From positions 1,984,001 to 2,048,000 of the forward strand of contig NZ_JAPCIA010000001.1 of assembly GCF_026107375.2 (NCBI RefSeq): a DNA stretch of 64,000 bases, given 5' to 3'. A program made the translations under genes and the position numbers. Shown one piece after another: positions 7,713 to 15,139 of this stretch (within the stretch, counting starts at the first letter, position 1; each line of letters opens with the position of its first letter). Origin of the DNA: Sphingomonas sp. BT-65 (GTDB lineage: Bacteria > Pseudomonadota > Alphaproteobacteria > Sphingomonadales > Sphingomonadaceae). Below the pieces are notes generated by a model. The model ran no database searches and was not told the origin of the DNA. It saw nothing but the letters and a program-made list of their open reading frames with translations.

Positions 7713-8768
7713 TCACTCCGCCGCCACCCCGGCCCCATCGAACAGCCCGCCCTCGCCCGCGCCATCCTCGTTCGCCGCCGGCCCGGCCTTCGCCTTTTGC
7801 CGCTTGTCGAACGAATCCCACACCTCGCCCCAGTTCCCCCGGGTCGCGCCCTTCGAATATTCCGTCGCGCGGGTCTCGAAGAAGTTGGCGTGCTCGACGC
7901 CGTTGAGCAGCGGGGTGAGCCAGGGGAGCGGGTGCTCGTCGATCATGTAGATCGGGCGCAGGCCGAGCTGGTTCAAACGCCAGTCGGCGATGAAGCGGAT
8001 ATACTTCTTGATCTCCTTGGGCGTCATACCGGGGACCGGGCCCTGCTCGAACGCGAGGTCGATGAACGCGTCCTCGAGCCGCACGGTCGTCTGGCAGACG
8101 TCCATGATGTCGTCCTTGACCGCCTTGGTCAGGCAGTCGCGCTCCTTGCAGAAGGCGTGGAACAGGCGCGTGATGCCCTCGCAGTGCAGGCTCTCGTCGC
8201 GCACCGACCACGACACGATCTGGCCCATGCCCTTCATCTTGTTGAAGCGCGGGAAGTTCATCAGCATCGCGAAGGAGGCGAAGAGCTGAAGCCCCTCGGT
8301 GAAGCCGCCGAACATGGCGAGCGTCTTGGCGATGTCCTCGTCGGTGTCGACGCCGAACTTCTGAAGGTAATCGTGCTTGTCCTTCATCTCGGCATATTCG
8401 AGGAACATGCCGTATTCGCTCTCGGGCATGCCGATCGTGTCGAGCAGGTGGCTGTAGGCGGCGATGTGCACCGTCTCCATGTTGGAGAAGGCGGCGAGCA
8501 TCATCTTGATCTCGACCGGCTTGAACACGCGGCCATATTTCTCGTGGTAGCAATCCTGCACCTCGATGTCCGCCTGGGTGAAGAAGCGGAAGATCTGCGT
8601 GAGCAGGTTGCGCTCGTGATCGGTGAGCTTCTGCGCCCAGTCGCGGCAATCCTCGCCCAGCGGCACCTCTTCGGGCAGCCAGTGGACCTGCTGCTGGCGC
8701 TTCCAGAACTCGTACGCCCAGGGATATTCGAAGGGCTTGTAGGTCTTGCGGGCTTCGAGAAGAGGCAT
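7713..8768 (-). CDS. nrdB: ribonucleoside-diphosphate reductase class Ia, beta subunit
   Basis: A 351-residue small subunit that houses the diiron-tyrosyl radical cofactor needed by NrdA to make deoxyribonucleotides. Iron ligands and the radical site are recognisable in FTQADIEVQDCYHEKY, NMETVHIAAYSHLLDTIG (Tyr radical) and VRDESLHCEGITRLFHAF. I chose ATG 8768 because it gives the usual MPLLEARKTYKPF start and has CGGAG upstream; the frame stays open to 8927 but that part is the neighbouring gene read in the wrong frame. It starts 4 nt after the stop of a small membrane-protein gene, so it appears to be the fourth gene of that operon rather than directly joined to nrdA. Confidence 0.95.
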   Translation of the reverse strand: MPLLEARKTYKPFEYPWAYEFWKRQQQVHWLPEEVPLGEDCRDWAQKLTDHERNLLTQIFRFFTQADIEVQDCYHEKYGRVFKPVEIKMMLAAFSNMETVHIAAYSHLLDTIGMPESEYGMFLEYAEMKDKHDYLQKFGVDTDEDIAKTLAMFGGFTEGLQLFASFAMLMNFPRFNKMKGMGQIVSWSVRDESLHCEGITRLFHAFCKERDCLTKAVKDDIMDVCQTTVRLEDAFIDLAFEQGPVPGMTPKEIKKYIRFIADWRLNQLGLRPIYMIDEHPLPWLTPLLNGVEHANFFETRATEYSKGATRGNWGEVWDSFDKRQKAKAGPAANEDGAGEGGLFDGAGVAAE

Positions 8769-8772
8769 TGGA

Positions 8773-9015
8773 TTACTCCGGGACGAATTTCGTGAATGTG
8801 AGAACCAGCGCGGCGCCACCAAGCGCGATCCACAGGACCGCGACGACGCGAAGCGAGACGATGTTGAAACGGCGCATCGCGTCGAGCCAGCGCAGGGGAA
8901 TGACCCCGAGGCTTCGATGCAAGGCATAGATCGCAGTCTCTACGCCGGCCGCATGCCGGAACAGCACGTAACCGGCGAAGATGATCGCGAGACCAATGAG
9001 GATGGCCGCGATCAT
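8773..9015 (-). CDS. small membrane protein, 80 aa
   Basis: An 80-residue protein with two likely transmembrane helices, AAILIGLAIIFAGYVLF near the N-terminus and VVAVLWIALGGAALVLTF near the C-terminus, joined by a basic loop. I do not recognise a function. ATG 9015 overlaps the stop of the upstream 63-residue gene (ATGA), and its TAA lies 4 nt before nrdB. The three small genes and nrdB form a compact unit. Confidence 0.75.
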   Translation of the reverse strand: MIAAILIGLAIIFAGYVLFRHAAGVETAIYALHRSLGVIPLRWLDAMRRFNIVSLRVVAVLWIALGGAALVLTFTKFVPE

Positions 9016-9203
9016 GCCGCGCTCGCCAGGCTGAACACCAGCGCGAAGCCGGTGAGGAAGAGGCAGAGCGCGACCAGCATCATGCCGGCGATGCGCGTGG
9101 CATAGGCGCCCTCGGGCGTGGCGGCGCGGCGGCGCAGCAGGGCGAGGCCGGCGACGCCGCTGACGATGCCGAGGCCGGCCTGAAGGGCGAGCGCGCGGGT
9201 CAC
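9012..9203 (-). CDS. small membrane protein, 63 aa
   Basis: A 63-residue protein starting at GTG 9203 (MTRALALQAGLGIVSGVAGL) with two probable membrane helices, the second being MMLVALCLFLTGFALVF. The GTG overlaps the TAG of the upstream lipoprotein gene by one base, and the TGA overlaps the next ATG. The longer frame to 9680 is non-coding read-through. The function is unknown; conservation of this cluster in front of nrdB would be worth checking. Confidence 0.7.
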   Translation of the reverse strand: MTRALALQAGLGIVSGVAGLALLRRRAATPEGAYATRIAGMMLVALCLFLTGFALVFSLASAA

Positions 9204-9505
9204 TATTCGCGGACCTTCACCACGCGCTCGCGCACCACGACCTTCTTGCCGCGCCACGAGCCGACGCCGAACACGACGATGCCGAGGAAGAAGCCGAAGT
9301 CGTACCAGCCGCCATTGTTGGGCACGGCATAGACCGCGACCTCGCTGAGGAAGAGCGAGAGCACCCAGGCGACCGGGAAGATGAAGCCGTGCCACAGGCC
9401 GAGCAGGAAGCCGGGCGCGGCGGGCTCGACCGCGGTGGAGACTTGCTGCGCGCAGGCGGCGAGCAGGGCGAGGCTGGCGATCGCGAAGGCCGAACGAAGC
9501 TTCAT
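9203..9505 (-). CDS. small lipoprotein, 100 aa
   Basis: The protein starts MKLRSAFAIASLALLAACAQ, a lipoprotein signal peptide with lipobox LAAC, so it should be anchored by its Cys in an envelope membrane. A hydrophobic segment (FIFPVAWVLSLFLSEVAVYA) and a second one (FGFFLGIVVFGVG) follow. The C-terminus is basic. ATG 9505 has GGAG upstream on the minus strand. It is the first gene of the four-gene run ending in nrdB. No function is recognised. Confidence 0.75.
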   Translation of the reverse strand: MKLRSAFAIASLALLAACAQQVSTAVEPAAPGFLLGLWHGFIFPVAWVLSLFLSEVAVYAVPNNGGWYDFGFFLGIVVFGVGSWRGKKVVVRERVVKVRE

Positions 9506-9573
9506 GGCTGCACTCCTGCATCGAACGGGCGACAAGCGCGTTGTGCGGTCGAACCCCGAAGTGGAGAACGCAC

Positions 9574-9846
9574 ATGACCGATATCAGCAACATCCGCGAG
9601 CATATGGAAGTGATCGGCGCCGATGGCGTGCATGTCGGTACGGTCGACCGCGTCGAAGGGGACCGCATCAAGCTGATCAAGGCCGACAGCGGCGCCGAGA
9701 TCGAAGGCGTCGAGGATGAAGGGCGCCATCACCATTACATCCCCGCCGGGCTGATCGCCGAGGTCGAGGGCGACCAGGTGCGGCTCTCCGCCAACGCCGA
9801 TGTCGCGATCACCTTCGAGGAGGAGGAAGACGGGGAGGCGATCTGA
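9574..9846 (+). CDS. DUF2171 domain-containing protein
   Basis: A 90-residue protein matching DUF2171 along its length: IREHMEVIGADGVHVGTVD, then HHHYIPAGLIAEVEG, ending in an acidic EEEEDGEAI tail. Members are small soluble proteins related to the PRC-barrel-like fold, with unknown role. ATG 9574 follows GTGGAGA. It is the only plus-strand gene between nrdA and nrdB and is transcribed divergently from the lipoprotein operon. Confidence 0.85.
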   Translation: MTDISNIREHMEVIGADGVHVGTVDRVEGDRIKLIKADSGAEIEGVEDEGRHHHYIPAGLIAEVEGDQVRLSANADVAITFEEEEDGEAI

Positions 9847-9871
9847 ACCCCGAGTGCTTGCGGCGCCGCGC

Positions 9872-9892
9872 GCCCCAGCCTGAGGCCGGGGC
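9872..9892. terminator. hairpin between convergent genes
   Basis: GCCCC-a-GCCT and AGGC-c-GGGGC form a stem of 9 pairs with one mismatch around a single-base centre. It lies 26 nt after the DUF2171 stop and 40 nt before the nrdA stop, so it is placed to end transcription from both sides. No T-run is present. It is a short relative of the GTCACCCCGGC-type palindromes found elsewhere in the window. Confidence 0.5.
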
Positions 9893-9931
9893 GACGATGG
9901 AGGCCGGACGGGGCGCGCTAGCTCCGCCACC

Positions 9932-11857
9932 TCACTGGCACGCCAGACATTCGTCATAGTCGGTCGACTCGCCGAGATTGAACTGCGGCTTCTCGATCGT
10001 GTTGTCGGCCTCCACGCCGCCCGCGAAGCCGGCGCGCTGCACCGATTTCGAGCGGAGATAGTAGAGCGACTTGATGCCGAGCTCCCAGGCGCGGAAGTGG
10101 AGCATCAGCAGGTCCCACTTCTCGACATCGGCCGGGATGAACAAGTTCAGCGAGGCCGACTGGTCGATATAGGGGGTGCGGTCCGCGGCGAGCTCGAGCA
10201 GCCAGCGCTGGTCGATCTCGAAGCTGGTCTTGTAGCAGTCCTTCTCCTCCTGGCTGAGGAAGTCGAGATGCTGGACCGAGCCGCCCTGCTCGAGGATCGA
10301 GTTCCAGACATTGTCGGAATTCTTCGACTTCTCGATCAGGATCTTCTCGAGATAGGGGTTCTTGACCACGAAGCTGCCCGACAGCGTCTTGTGGGTGTAG
10401 ATGTTGGCCGGGATCGGCTCGATGCAGGCCGAGGTGCCGCCGCAGATGATCGAGATCGACGCGGTCGGCGCGATCGCCATCTTGCAGGAAAAGCGCTCCA
10501 TCACGCCCATGTCGGCGGCGTCGGGGCACGGGCCGCGCTCGACCGCGAGCTGCATCGAGGCCTCGTCGACCTGCGCCTTGATGTGCTTGAAGATGCGCAG
10601 GTTCCAGGTCTTGGCCATCGCCCCCTCGAAGGGCAGGCCGCGCGCCTGGAGGAAGCTGTGATAGCCCATCACGCCAAGGCCCACCGAACGCTCGCGGCTG
10701 GCGGAATAGGCGGCCTTCTCCATGCCCGGCTCGGCGCGGTCGATATAGTCCTGCAGCACGTTGTCGAGGAAGCGCATCACGTCCTCGACGAAGCCCTTGG
10801 CGTCCTTCCACTCGTCCCACGTCTCGAGGTTGAGCGAGGACAGGCAGCACACCGCGGTACGCTCGTTGCCGAGATGATCCTTGCCGGTCGGCAGGGTGAT
10901 CTCCGAGCACAGGTTCGAGGTCGAGACCTTGAGGCCCAGATCGCGGTGATGCTTGGGCATGTTCTTGTTCACGTGATCGGCGAACACGATGTACGGCTCG
11001 CCGGTCGCGAGGCGGGTCTCGACCAGCTTCTGGAACAGCGCGCGGGCGTCGACCTTGGCGCGGACGCTGCCGTCCTTGGGCGACTTGAGCTCCCACTCGG
11101 CGCCATCGCGCACCGCTTCCATGAACGCGTCGGGGATGAGCACGCCGTGGTGCAGGTTGAGCGCCTTGCGGTTGAAGTCGCCCGAGGGCTTGCGGATCTC
11201 GAGGAACTCCTCGATCTCCGGATGCGAGATGTCGAGATAGCAGGCGGCCGAGCCGCGGCGCAGCGAGCCCTGCGAGATCGCCAGCGTGAGGCTGTCCATC
11301 ACGCGCACGAACGGGATGATGCCTGACGTCTTGCCGTTGAGGCCGACCGGCTCGCCGATACCGCGGACATTGCCCCAATAGGTGCCGATGCCGCCGCCAC
11401 GCGAGGCGAGCCAGACATTCTCGTTCCAGGTGTCGACGATGCCGTCGAGGCTGTCGGGCACCGAATTCAGGAAGCACGAGATCGGCAGGCCGCGGCCGGT
11501 GCCGCCGTTCGACAGCACGGGCGTCGCCGGCATGAACCACAGACGCGAGATATAGTCGTAGATGCGCTGGGCGTGCGCGGCATCATCCGCGTACGCCGAC
11601 GCGACGCGAACGAACAGGTCCTGGAAGGTCTCGCCCGGGAGCAGGTAGCGGTCCTTGAGCGTCTCCTTGCCGAACTCCGTCAGCAACGCGTCGCGCGAGT
11701 GATCGACCTCGACCGGATAGGGCCGCGGGTTCACCGCCTTGGTATCGGGCTTGGCGGCCTTCTTCGCCTTGGCCGGCGCTGCGGCCTTGGTCTCGGCGAT
11801 CGCCTCTGCGCTGTCGGTCTCGCTCACGCTCGGTTCCTGCTCTTCCCTAAAGTCCAT
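9932..11857 (-). CDS. nrdA: ribonucleoside-diphosphate reductase class Ia, alpha subunit
   Basis: A 641-residue catalytic large subunit that reduces ribonucleoside diphosphates, using the radical from NrdB. Landmarks include SNLCSEITLPTG (active-site region), NENVWLASRGGGIGTYWGN, and the C-terminal redox pair in DECLACQ. The N-terminal about 45 residues form an Ala/Lys-rich low-complexity extension before PYPVEVDHSRDA, and no full ATP-cone domain is evident. ATG 11857 (MDFREEQEPS) was chosen since the frame upstream to 12013 lacks family similarity and covers the promoter. Candidate NrdR boxes lie upstream at 12011-12056. Confidence 0.94.
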   Translation of the reverse strand: MDFREEQEPSVSETDSAEAIAETKAAAPAKAKKAAKPDTKAVNPRPYPVEVDHSRDALLTEFGKETLKDRYLLPGETFQDLFVRVASAYADDAAHAQRIYDYISRLWFMPATPVLSNGGTGRGLPISCFLNSVPDSLDGIVDTWNENVWLASRGGGIGTYWGNVRGIGEPVGLNGKTSGIIPFVRVMDSLTLAISQGSLRRGSAACYLDISHPEIEEFLEIRKPSGDFNRKALNLHHGVLIPDAFMEAVRDGAEWELKSPKDGSVRAKVDARALFQKLVETRLATGEPYIVFADHVNKNMPKHHRDLGLKVSTSNLCSEITLPTGKDHLGNERTAVCCLSSLNLETWDEWKDAKGFVEDVMRFLDNVLQDYIDRAEPGMEKAAYSASRERSVGLGVMGYHSFLQARGLPFEGAMAKTWNLRIFKHIKAQVDEASMQLAVERGPCPDAADMGVMERFSCKMAIAPTASISIICGGTSACIEPIPANIYTHKTLSGSFVVKNPYLEKILIEKSKNSDNVWNSILEQGGSVQHLDFLSQEEKDCYKTSFEIDQRWLLELAADRTPYIDQSASLNLFIPADVEKWDLLMLHFRAWELGIKSLYYLRSKSVQRAGFAGGVEADNTIEKPQFNLGESTDYDECLACQ

Positions 11858-12336
11858 CGTCGCTCGCCTCTTGCCCGTCCAGATCACGACTCGGGGGCAT
11901 CCGGCGATGTTACCACCGCCCACGCTCGGGCGTGAGAACAAAAAGTGTCCACCGCCCTGTCCAAGGCACGAGCGGGCCCATACCGCGATATGGGGTCGCG
12001 GACGGCGTTCCACCAGTGCTTGGGCTCGACCCCCTGTCTAGCCACTAGAGATTGTGTCAGATCGGCCCGGGAGGCAAGACCGTAAATGACAAATGAAAGA
12101 CTCGGTTCGTCGCTGATTTGACTCGGCTCGTGGCGCGTCCGGAACGGCTTGGCGGATGCGACGCGCGGACCTTCCTCGCCTTTTCAGAATGCAAGAGAAC
12201 GAAGGCGGAACTCACAAATATTTCGTCCGCAGATTCATCCACAGGAAATTGCCCCGCGCTGGTCAGCCTTGGGAAAGCTTCGGCCGGTCACAACAGGATG
12301 GAGTGCTCCGTAAAGGCGCCGTGGGAGATCCGAACG
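11858..12336. other. long intergenic region upstream of nrdA and the frameshifted exported-protein gene
   Basis: This 479-base stretch separates two divergent genes. It holds the paired NrdR-like boxes at 12011-12056. Open frames crossing it (for example 12057-12242 on the minus strand) lack ribosome-binding sites and family features. I see no riboswitch-like fold or tRNA here. Confidence 0.5.
12011..12056 (-). promoter_or_regulatory. candidate pair of NrdR boxes upstream of nrdA
   Basis: CACTAGAGATTGTG (12043-12056) is an imperfect dyad of the CAC-N8-GTG type seen for the NrdR repressor. A second copy, CACCAGTGCTTGGG (12011-12024), matches it at 10 of 14 positions and starts exactly 32 bp away. 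NrdR boxes typically come in pairs about three helical turns apart upstream of ribonucleotide-reductase genes, so position and spacing agree. The assignment is from pattern only. Confidence 0.5.
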
Positions 12337-12680
12337 ATGCGAATCGCGTTGCTTGCCGCTGCCGCTGCCGTGACCACCCTCCCCGCCGCGGCGCAGATCC
12401 GCGACCCTTCGGGCGGGGTGCGCTGGCCGGCCCCCTCGCCCGCCCTGCCCGGCGTGGCGCGCGAGCTGGGCCAGGCCGACCAGTCGATCCGCGACGGGCG
12501 CGAGAGCGGGCAGCTGTCGGACGCGAGGCCAGGGCGCTGCGCCGCGAGAGCCGCCAGATCGCGGTGCTGGAGGAACGTTACGCGCGAGGGGGGCTTTCGG
12601 AGACCGAGCGCGCCGAGCTCGAATCGCGCATCCACGCGCTGCGCAGCGTCACCGGGGCGAAGCGGAGCAGCAAGCGCTAG
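12337..12680 (+). pseudogene. small exported helical protein, broken by a one-base frameshift
   Basis: ATG 12337 follows GGGAG and opens a signal peptide (MRIALLAAAAAVTTLPAAAQ) and a mature start ending SGQLSDA near 12525. From there the reading continues sensibly only in the next frame: EARALRRESRQIAVLEERYA, then GGLSETERAELESRIHALRS, ending KRSSKR before TAG 12678-12680. Adding one base after GAC 12520-12522 restores a single 115-residue protein with the Glu/Arg-rich helical repeat typical of small sphingomonad periplasmic proteins. In the original frame the tail is an Arg/Ala/Ser-rich sequence without family character. This is either a real inactivating deletion or a sequencing error. Confidence 0.75.
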
Positions 12681-12708
12681 GTAGAACCGCCACCACGCCT
12701 TCCCTACC

Positions 12709-12813
12709 GTCACCCCGGCCTTGTGCCGGGGTCCACCGGGAGGCGAGCGCTGGACATCAGGCTCGATCGCTCCGCGTTAGGCGCCGTGGACCCCGGCACA
12801 GGGCCGGGGTGAC
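12709..12813. repeat. paired inverted intergenic repeat, family A copy 1
   Basis: GTCACCCCGGCCTTGTGCCG starts the left arm at 12709, and the right arm ends GGGCCGGGGTGAC at 12813. The arms are near-perfect inverted copies (about 30 bp each) around a spacer of about 45 bp. Each arm is itself a small hairpin. The same element recurs at 17558-17584 (single arm) and 19866-19970 (paired). It lies between the frameshifted gene and the M20 peptidase. Confidence 0.85.
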
Positions 12814-12877
12814 GGGTAGGCGATTGCAGTCCGTTCGCGTCGCGCTAGGCTCGCCCCCACACGCAGGGAGGCGGCAC

Positions 12878-14401
12878 ATGCATGAGACCAACGGCACCAT
12901 CGGGCGGCGGGCGATGCTCAAGGGCGCGGTGGCGGGCGCGGCGCTGAGTGCCCCGGGCGCCGCGCTGGCCGCGGACAATATGGCCGAGGTGAAGCAGGCG
13001 ATCGCCGCCGGGCACGACGCGGCGGTGAAGCGGCTGCAGGACTGGATCCGCCTGCCCTCGATCGCCGCGGAGAATCGCGGCTATCCCGAGGGCCCCGAAC
13101 ATATGAAGAGCCTCGCGCTCGACGCCGGCTTCCAGCATGCCGAGATCGTGCCGTCCAAGGGCAAGGCGGGGGTGTTCGCGACGCTCGACGCGGGCGCGAA
13201 AAAGACGCTCGGCATCTATTTCATGTACGACGTCAAGCAGTTCGACCCGGCGGAATGGGAGCATCCCCCGCTCGAGGCGAAGCTGATCGACAAGCCGGGC
13301 TTCGGCAAGGTGGTGATGGGCCGCGGCGCGGTGAACCAGAAGGGGCCGCAGGCGACCTTCCTCGCCGCGCTGCACGCGATGAAGGCGGCGGGGCGCAAGC
13401 TGCCGGTCAATCTGGTGCTGGTGGCCGAGGGCGAGGAGGAGATCGGATCGCCCAATTTCCACGAGATCGTCACCGCGCCGCAGGTCGCCGCCGCGCTCAA
13501 AAGGACCGTCGGCGTGATCATCCCGACCGGTTGGCAAAGCCCCGCGACGGGCGGCTTGACGCTGGCGCTGGGCGCCAAGGGGATGGTCGAGTTCGAGCTG
13601 ACCGTATCGGGCGATAAATGGGGCCGCGGTCCCAAGGGCGACGTCCATTCGAGCGAGAAGGCGCGCGTCGACAGCCCGCCCTGGCGGCTGGTCGCGGCGC
13701 TCTCCACGCTGGTGACGCCCGATGGCAACACCGTCACGATCGACGGCATCCAGGACAAGGTGCGCCCGCTCAGCGCCCGCGAGCGCGAACTGATCCTGCT
13801 CAATGCGCGCGCCAACAGCGAGGAGGCGGCGAAGAAGGCGCTCGGTGTCAGCCGCTGGATCGGCGACATGAGCTGGGAGGAATCGCTGGTGCGGCTGGCG
13901 CAAGTGCCGACGGTCAACATCCAGGGCCTCGTCTCGGGCTATATGGGCCCGGGCGGCAAGACCGTGCTGCCAGGCAAGGCGACCGCCAAGATCGAGATGC
14001 GGCTGGTGCCCGACATGACCAAGGACGACACGCTGGCCAAGCTGCGCGCGCATCTCGACAAGCGCGGCTTCAATGATGTCGAGGTCAACGTCTCGGGCGG
14101 CTATGGCCCGACCGAGACCGACGAGAAGAGCGCGCTGATCCGCGCCGAGCTCGCCACCTGCGAGCGGCTCGGCGTGCCGGCGACGCTCTCGCCGCGGCTG
14201 GCGGGGAGCTGGCCGGGAGTGATCTTCACCGGCCCGCCGCTGGGCCTGCCCGCCGGCCAGTTCGGCTTCGGCCATGGCAGCGGGGCGCACGCGCCGAACG
14301 AATATTTCGTGATCGAGAGCAGCAATCCCAAGGTGATGGGGATGGACGCCGCGACGTTCGGCTTCGTCGACTTCCTCTATCAGGTCGCGGCGACGGCCTG
14401 A
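12878..14401 (+). CDS. M20-family metallopeptidase-like protein with Tat signal and altered metal ligands
   Basis: A 507-residue exported protein of the M20 (ArgE/DapE/carnosinase) family. The start ATG 12878 follows AGGGAGG and gives a Tat-type leader (GRRAMLKGAVAG, ending about residue 32); the frame upstream to 12809 is not family-like. The M20 fold is clear from WIRLPSIAAENRGYPEG, VLVAEGEEEIGSPNF and GFGHGSGAHAPNEYF. Two usual metal-ligand positions differ: the His of the GHxDV motif is Met116 (FMYDVK), and the bridging Asp of GRGxxDxKG is Asn153 (GRGAVNQKG). It may bind metal differently or be a specialised or inactive relative. The substrate is unknown. Confidence 0.85.
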   Translation: MHETNGTIGRRAMLKGAVAGAALSAPGAALAADNMAEVKQAIAAGHDAAVKRLQDWIRLPSIAAENRGYPEGPEHMKSLALDAGFQHAEIVPSKGKAGVFATLDAGAKKTLGIYFMYDVKQFDPAEWEHPPLEAKLIDKPGFGKVVMGRGAVNQKGPQATFLAALHAMKAAGRKLPVNLVLVAEGEEEIGSPNFHEIVTAPQVAAALKRTVGVIIPTGWQSPATGGLTLALGAKGMVEFELTVSGDKWGRGPKGDVHSSEKARVDSPPWRLVAALSTLVTPDGNTVTIDGIQDKVRPLSARERELILLNARANSEEAAKKALGVSRWIGDMSWEESLVRLAQVPTVNIQGLVSGYMGPGGKTVLPGKATAKIEMRLVPDMTKDDTLAKLRAHLDKRGFNDVEVNVSGGYGPTETDEKSALIRAELATCERLGVPATLSPRLAGSWPGVIFTGPPLGLPAGQFGFGHGSGAHAPNEYFVIESSNPKVMGMDAATFGFVDFLYQVAATA

Positions 14402-14413
14402 GGAACCATCCTG

Positions 14414-14545
14414 TCCTCCCCCGCCAGGGGGAGGTGGCAGGCGCAGCCTGACGGAGGGGGCGGACGCGGCGCATTCCAAGATCGAGCGGCCCGCCGCCCT
14501 CCCCCTCCGACGCCTTCGGCGCCACCTCCCCCTGGCGGGGGAGGA
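14414..14545. repeat. long inverted repeat, family B copy 1
   Basis: Perfect 25-bp inverted arms at 14414-14438 and 14521-14545 (TCCTCCCCCGCCAGG start, CCTGGCGGGGGAGGA end) enclose about 80 bp that contains further inverted parts, such as the ACGGAGGGGG and CCCCCTCCGA pair. It fills the gap between the convergent M20 gene and the HxlR gene. A second copy is at 28294-28423. The layout is that of a non-autonomous palindromic repeat and it can also serve as a bidirectional terminator. Confidence 0.85.
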
Positions 14546-14550
14546 TAGGA

Positions 14551-15051
14551 CTATGCTTCCCCTCCACACGCCGCCAGCGCGGCGCGGGCCGCGTCGAGGC
14601 GCTCGCGCACCGGGGTCGCGGCGGGATCGGGCGCGGCGCCGAGATGCTCGACGCGCAACTCGTCCATGAAGGCGGCGATCAGCTCGGGCCCGCCCTCCTC
14701 CAATAGCTGGTTGCGGATCGCGAGCTCGGGCGTGACCGGCAAATGCCGCCGGCCCCACGCGCCCATCGCGACGAGCAATGGCAGCAGCTCGATCGCCGCC
14801 TCGGTGAGGTTGTAGCGCGCCTTCTGCTTGTGGCTGGGATCGTCGCCCTTGGTGACGAGCCCGCGCGCCTCGAGCCGCTTCAATCGGTCGGCGAGGATGT
14901 TCGACGCGATCCCCTCCATCGAGCCGCGCATCAGCTCGCGGAAATAATGGCGGTTTCCGAACATCATGTCGCGGATCACCACCAGGCTCCAGCGGTCGCC
15001 CAGCACCTCCAGCGTCAAGTTGATCGGGCAGCCCGATCGCGGTTCGCTCAT
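14551..15051 (-). CDS. HxlR-family winged-helix transcriptional regulator
   Basis: A 166-residue regulator beginning MSEPRSGCPINLTLEVLGDR and followed by WSLVVIRDMMF, the typical HxlR N-terminus with a conserved Cys; the winged helix continues through GIASNILADRLKRLEARGLV. These dimeric DNA-binding proteins often respond to electrophiles or redox change through that Cys. ATG 15051 has GGAGG upstream; the longer frame to 15171 runs over the shared promoter. It is divergent from the reductase gene at 15140, which it probably controls through the dyads in the 88-bp gap. Confidence 0.9.
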   Translation of the reverse strand: MSEPRSGCPINLTLEVLGDRWSLVVIRDMMFGNRHYFRELMRGSMEGIASNILADRLKRLEARGLVTKGDDPSHKQKARYNLTEAAIELLPLLVAMGAWGRRHLPVTPELAIRNQLLEEGGPELIAAFMDELRVEHLGAAPDPAATPVRERLDAARAALAACGGEA

Positions 15052-15069
15052 GCCATCCTCCAAAAACCG

Positions 15070-15121
15070 CTTGCAATATACAATCAGTTTGACTAGTTCG
15101 CAACTGGTTGCTATTTGCAAG
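15070..15121. promoter_or_regulatory. divergent promoter with nested dyads, candidate HxlR operator
   Basis: The short AT-rich gap between the HxlR and reductase genes contains ACTAGTT-cgc-AACTGGT (15092-15108), which is palindromic except at one pair. It is nested between CTTGCAA (15070-15076) and TTGCAAG (15115-15121), a perfect 7-bp inverted pair. The centres of the two dyads differ by about 4 bp. Position and symmetry suit a dimeric regulator acting on both genes. Confidence 0.5.
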
Positions 15122-15139
15122 CAGTATGGGAGACGGACG

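Noticed and set aside
11858..12060. possible cobalamin riboswitch before the ribonucleotide reductase gene
   Set aside because: The enzyme is class Ia (oxygen-dependent, with NrdB), which does not need B12, and I could not find a B12-box-like sequence.
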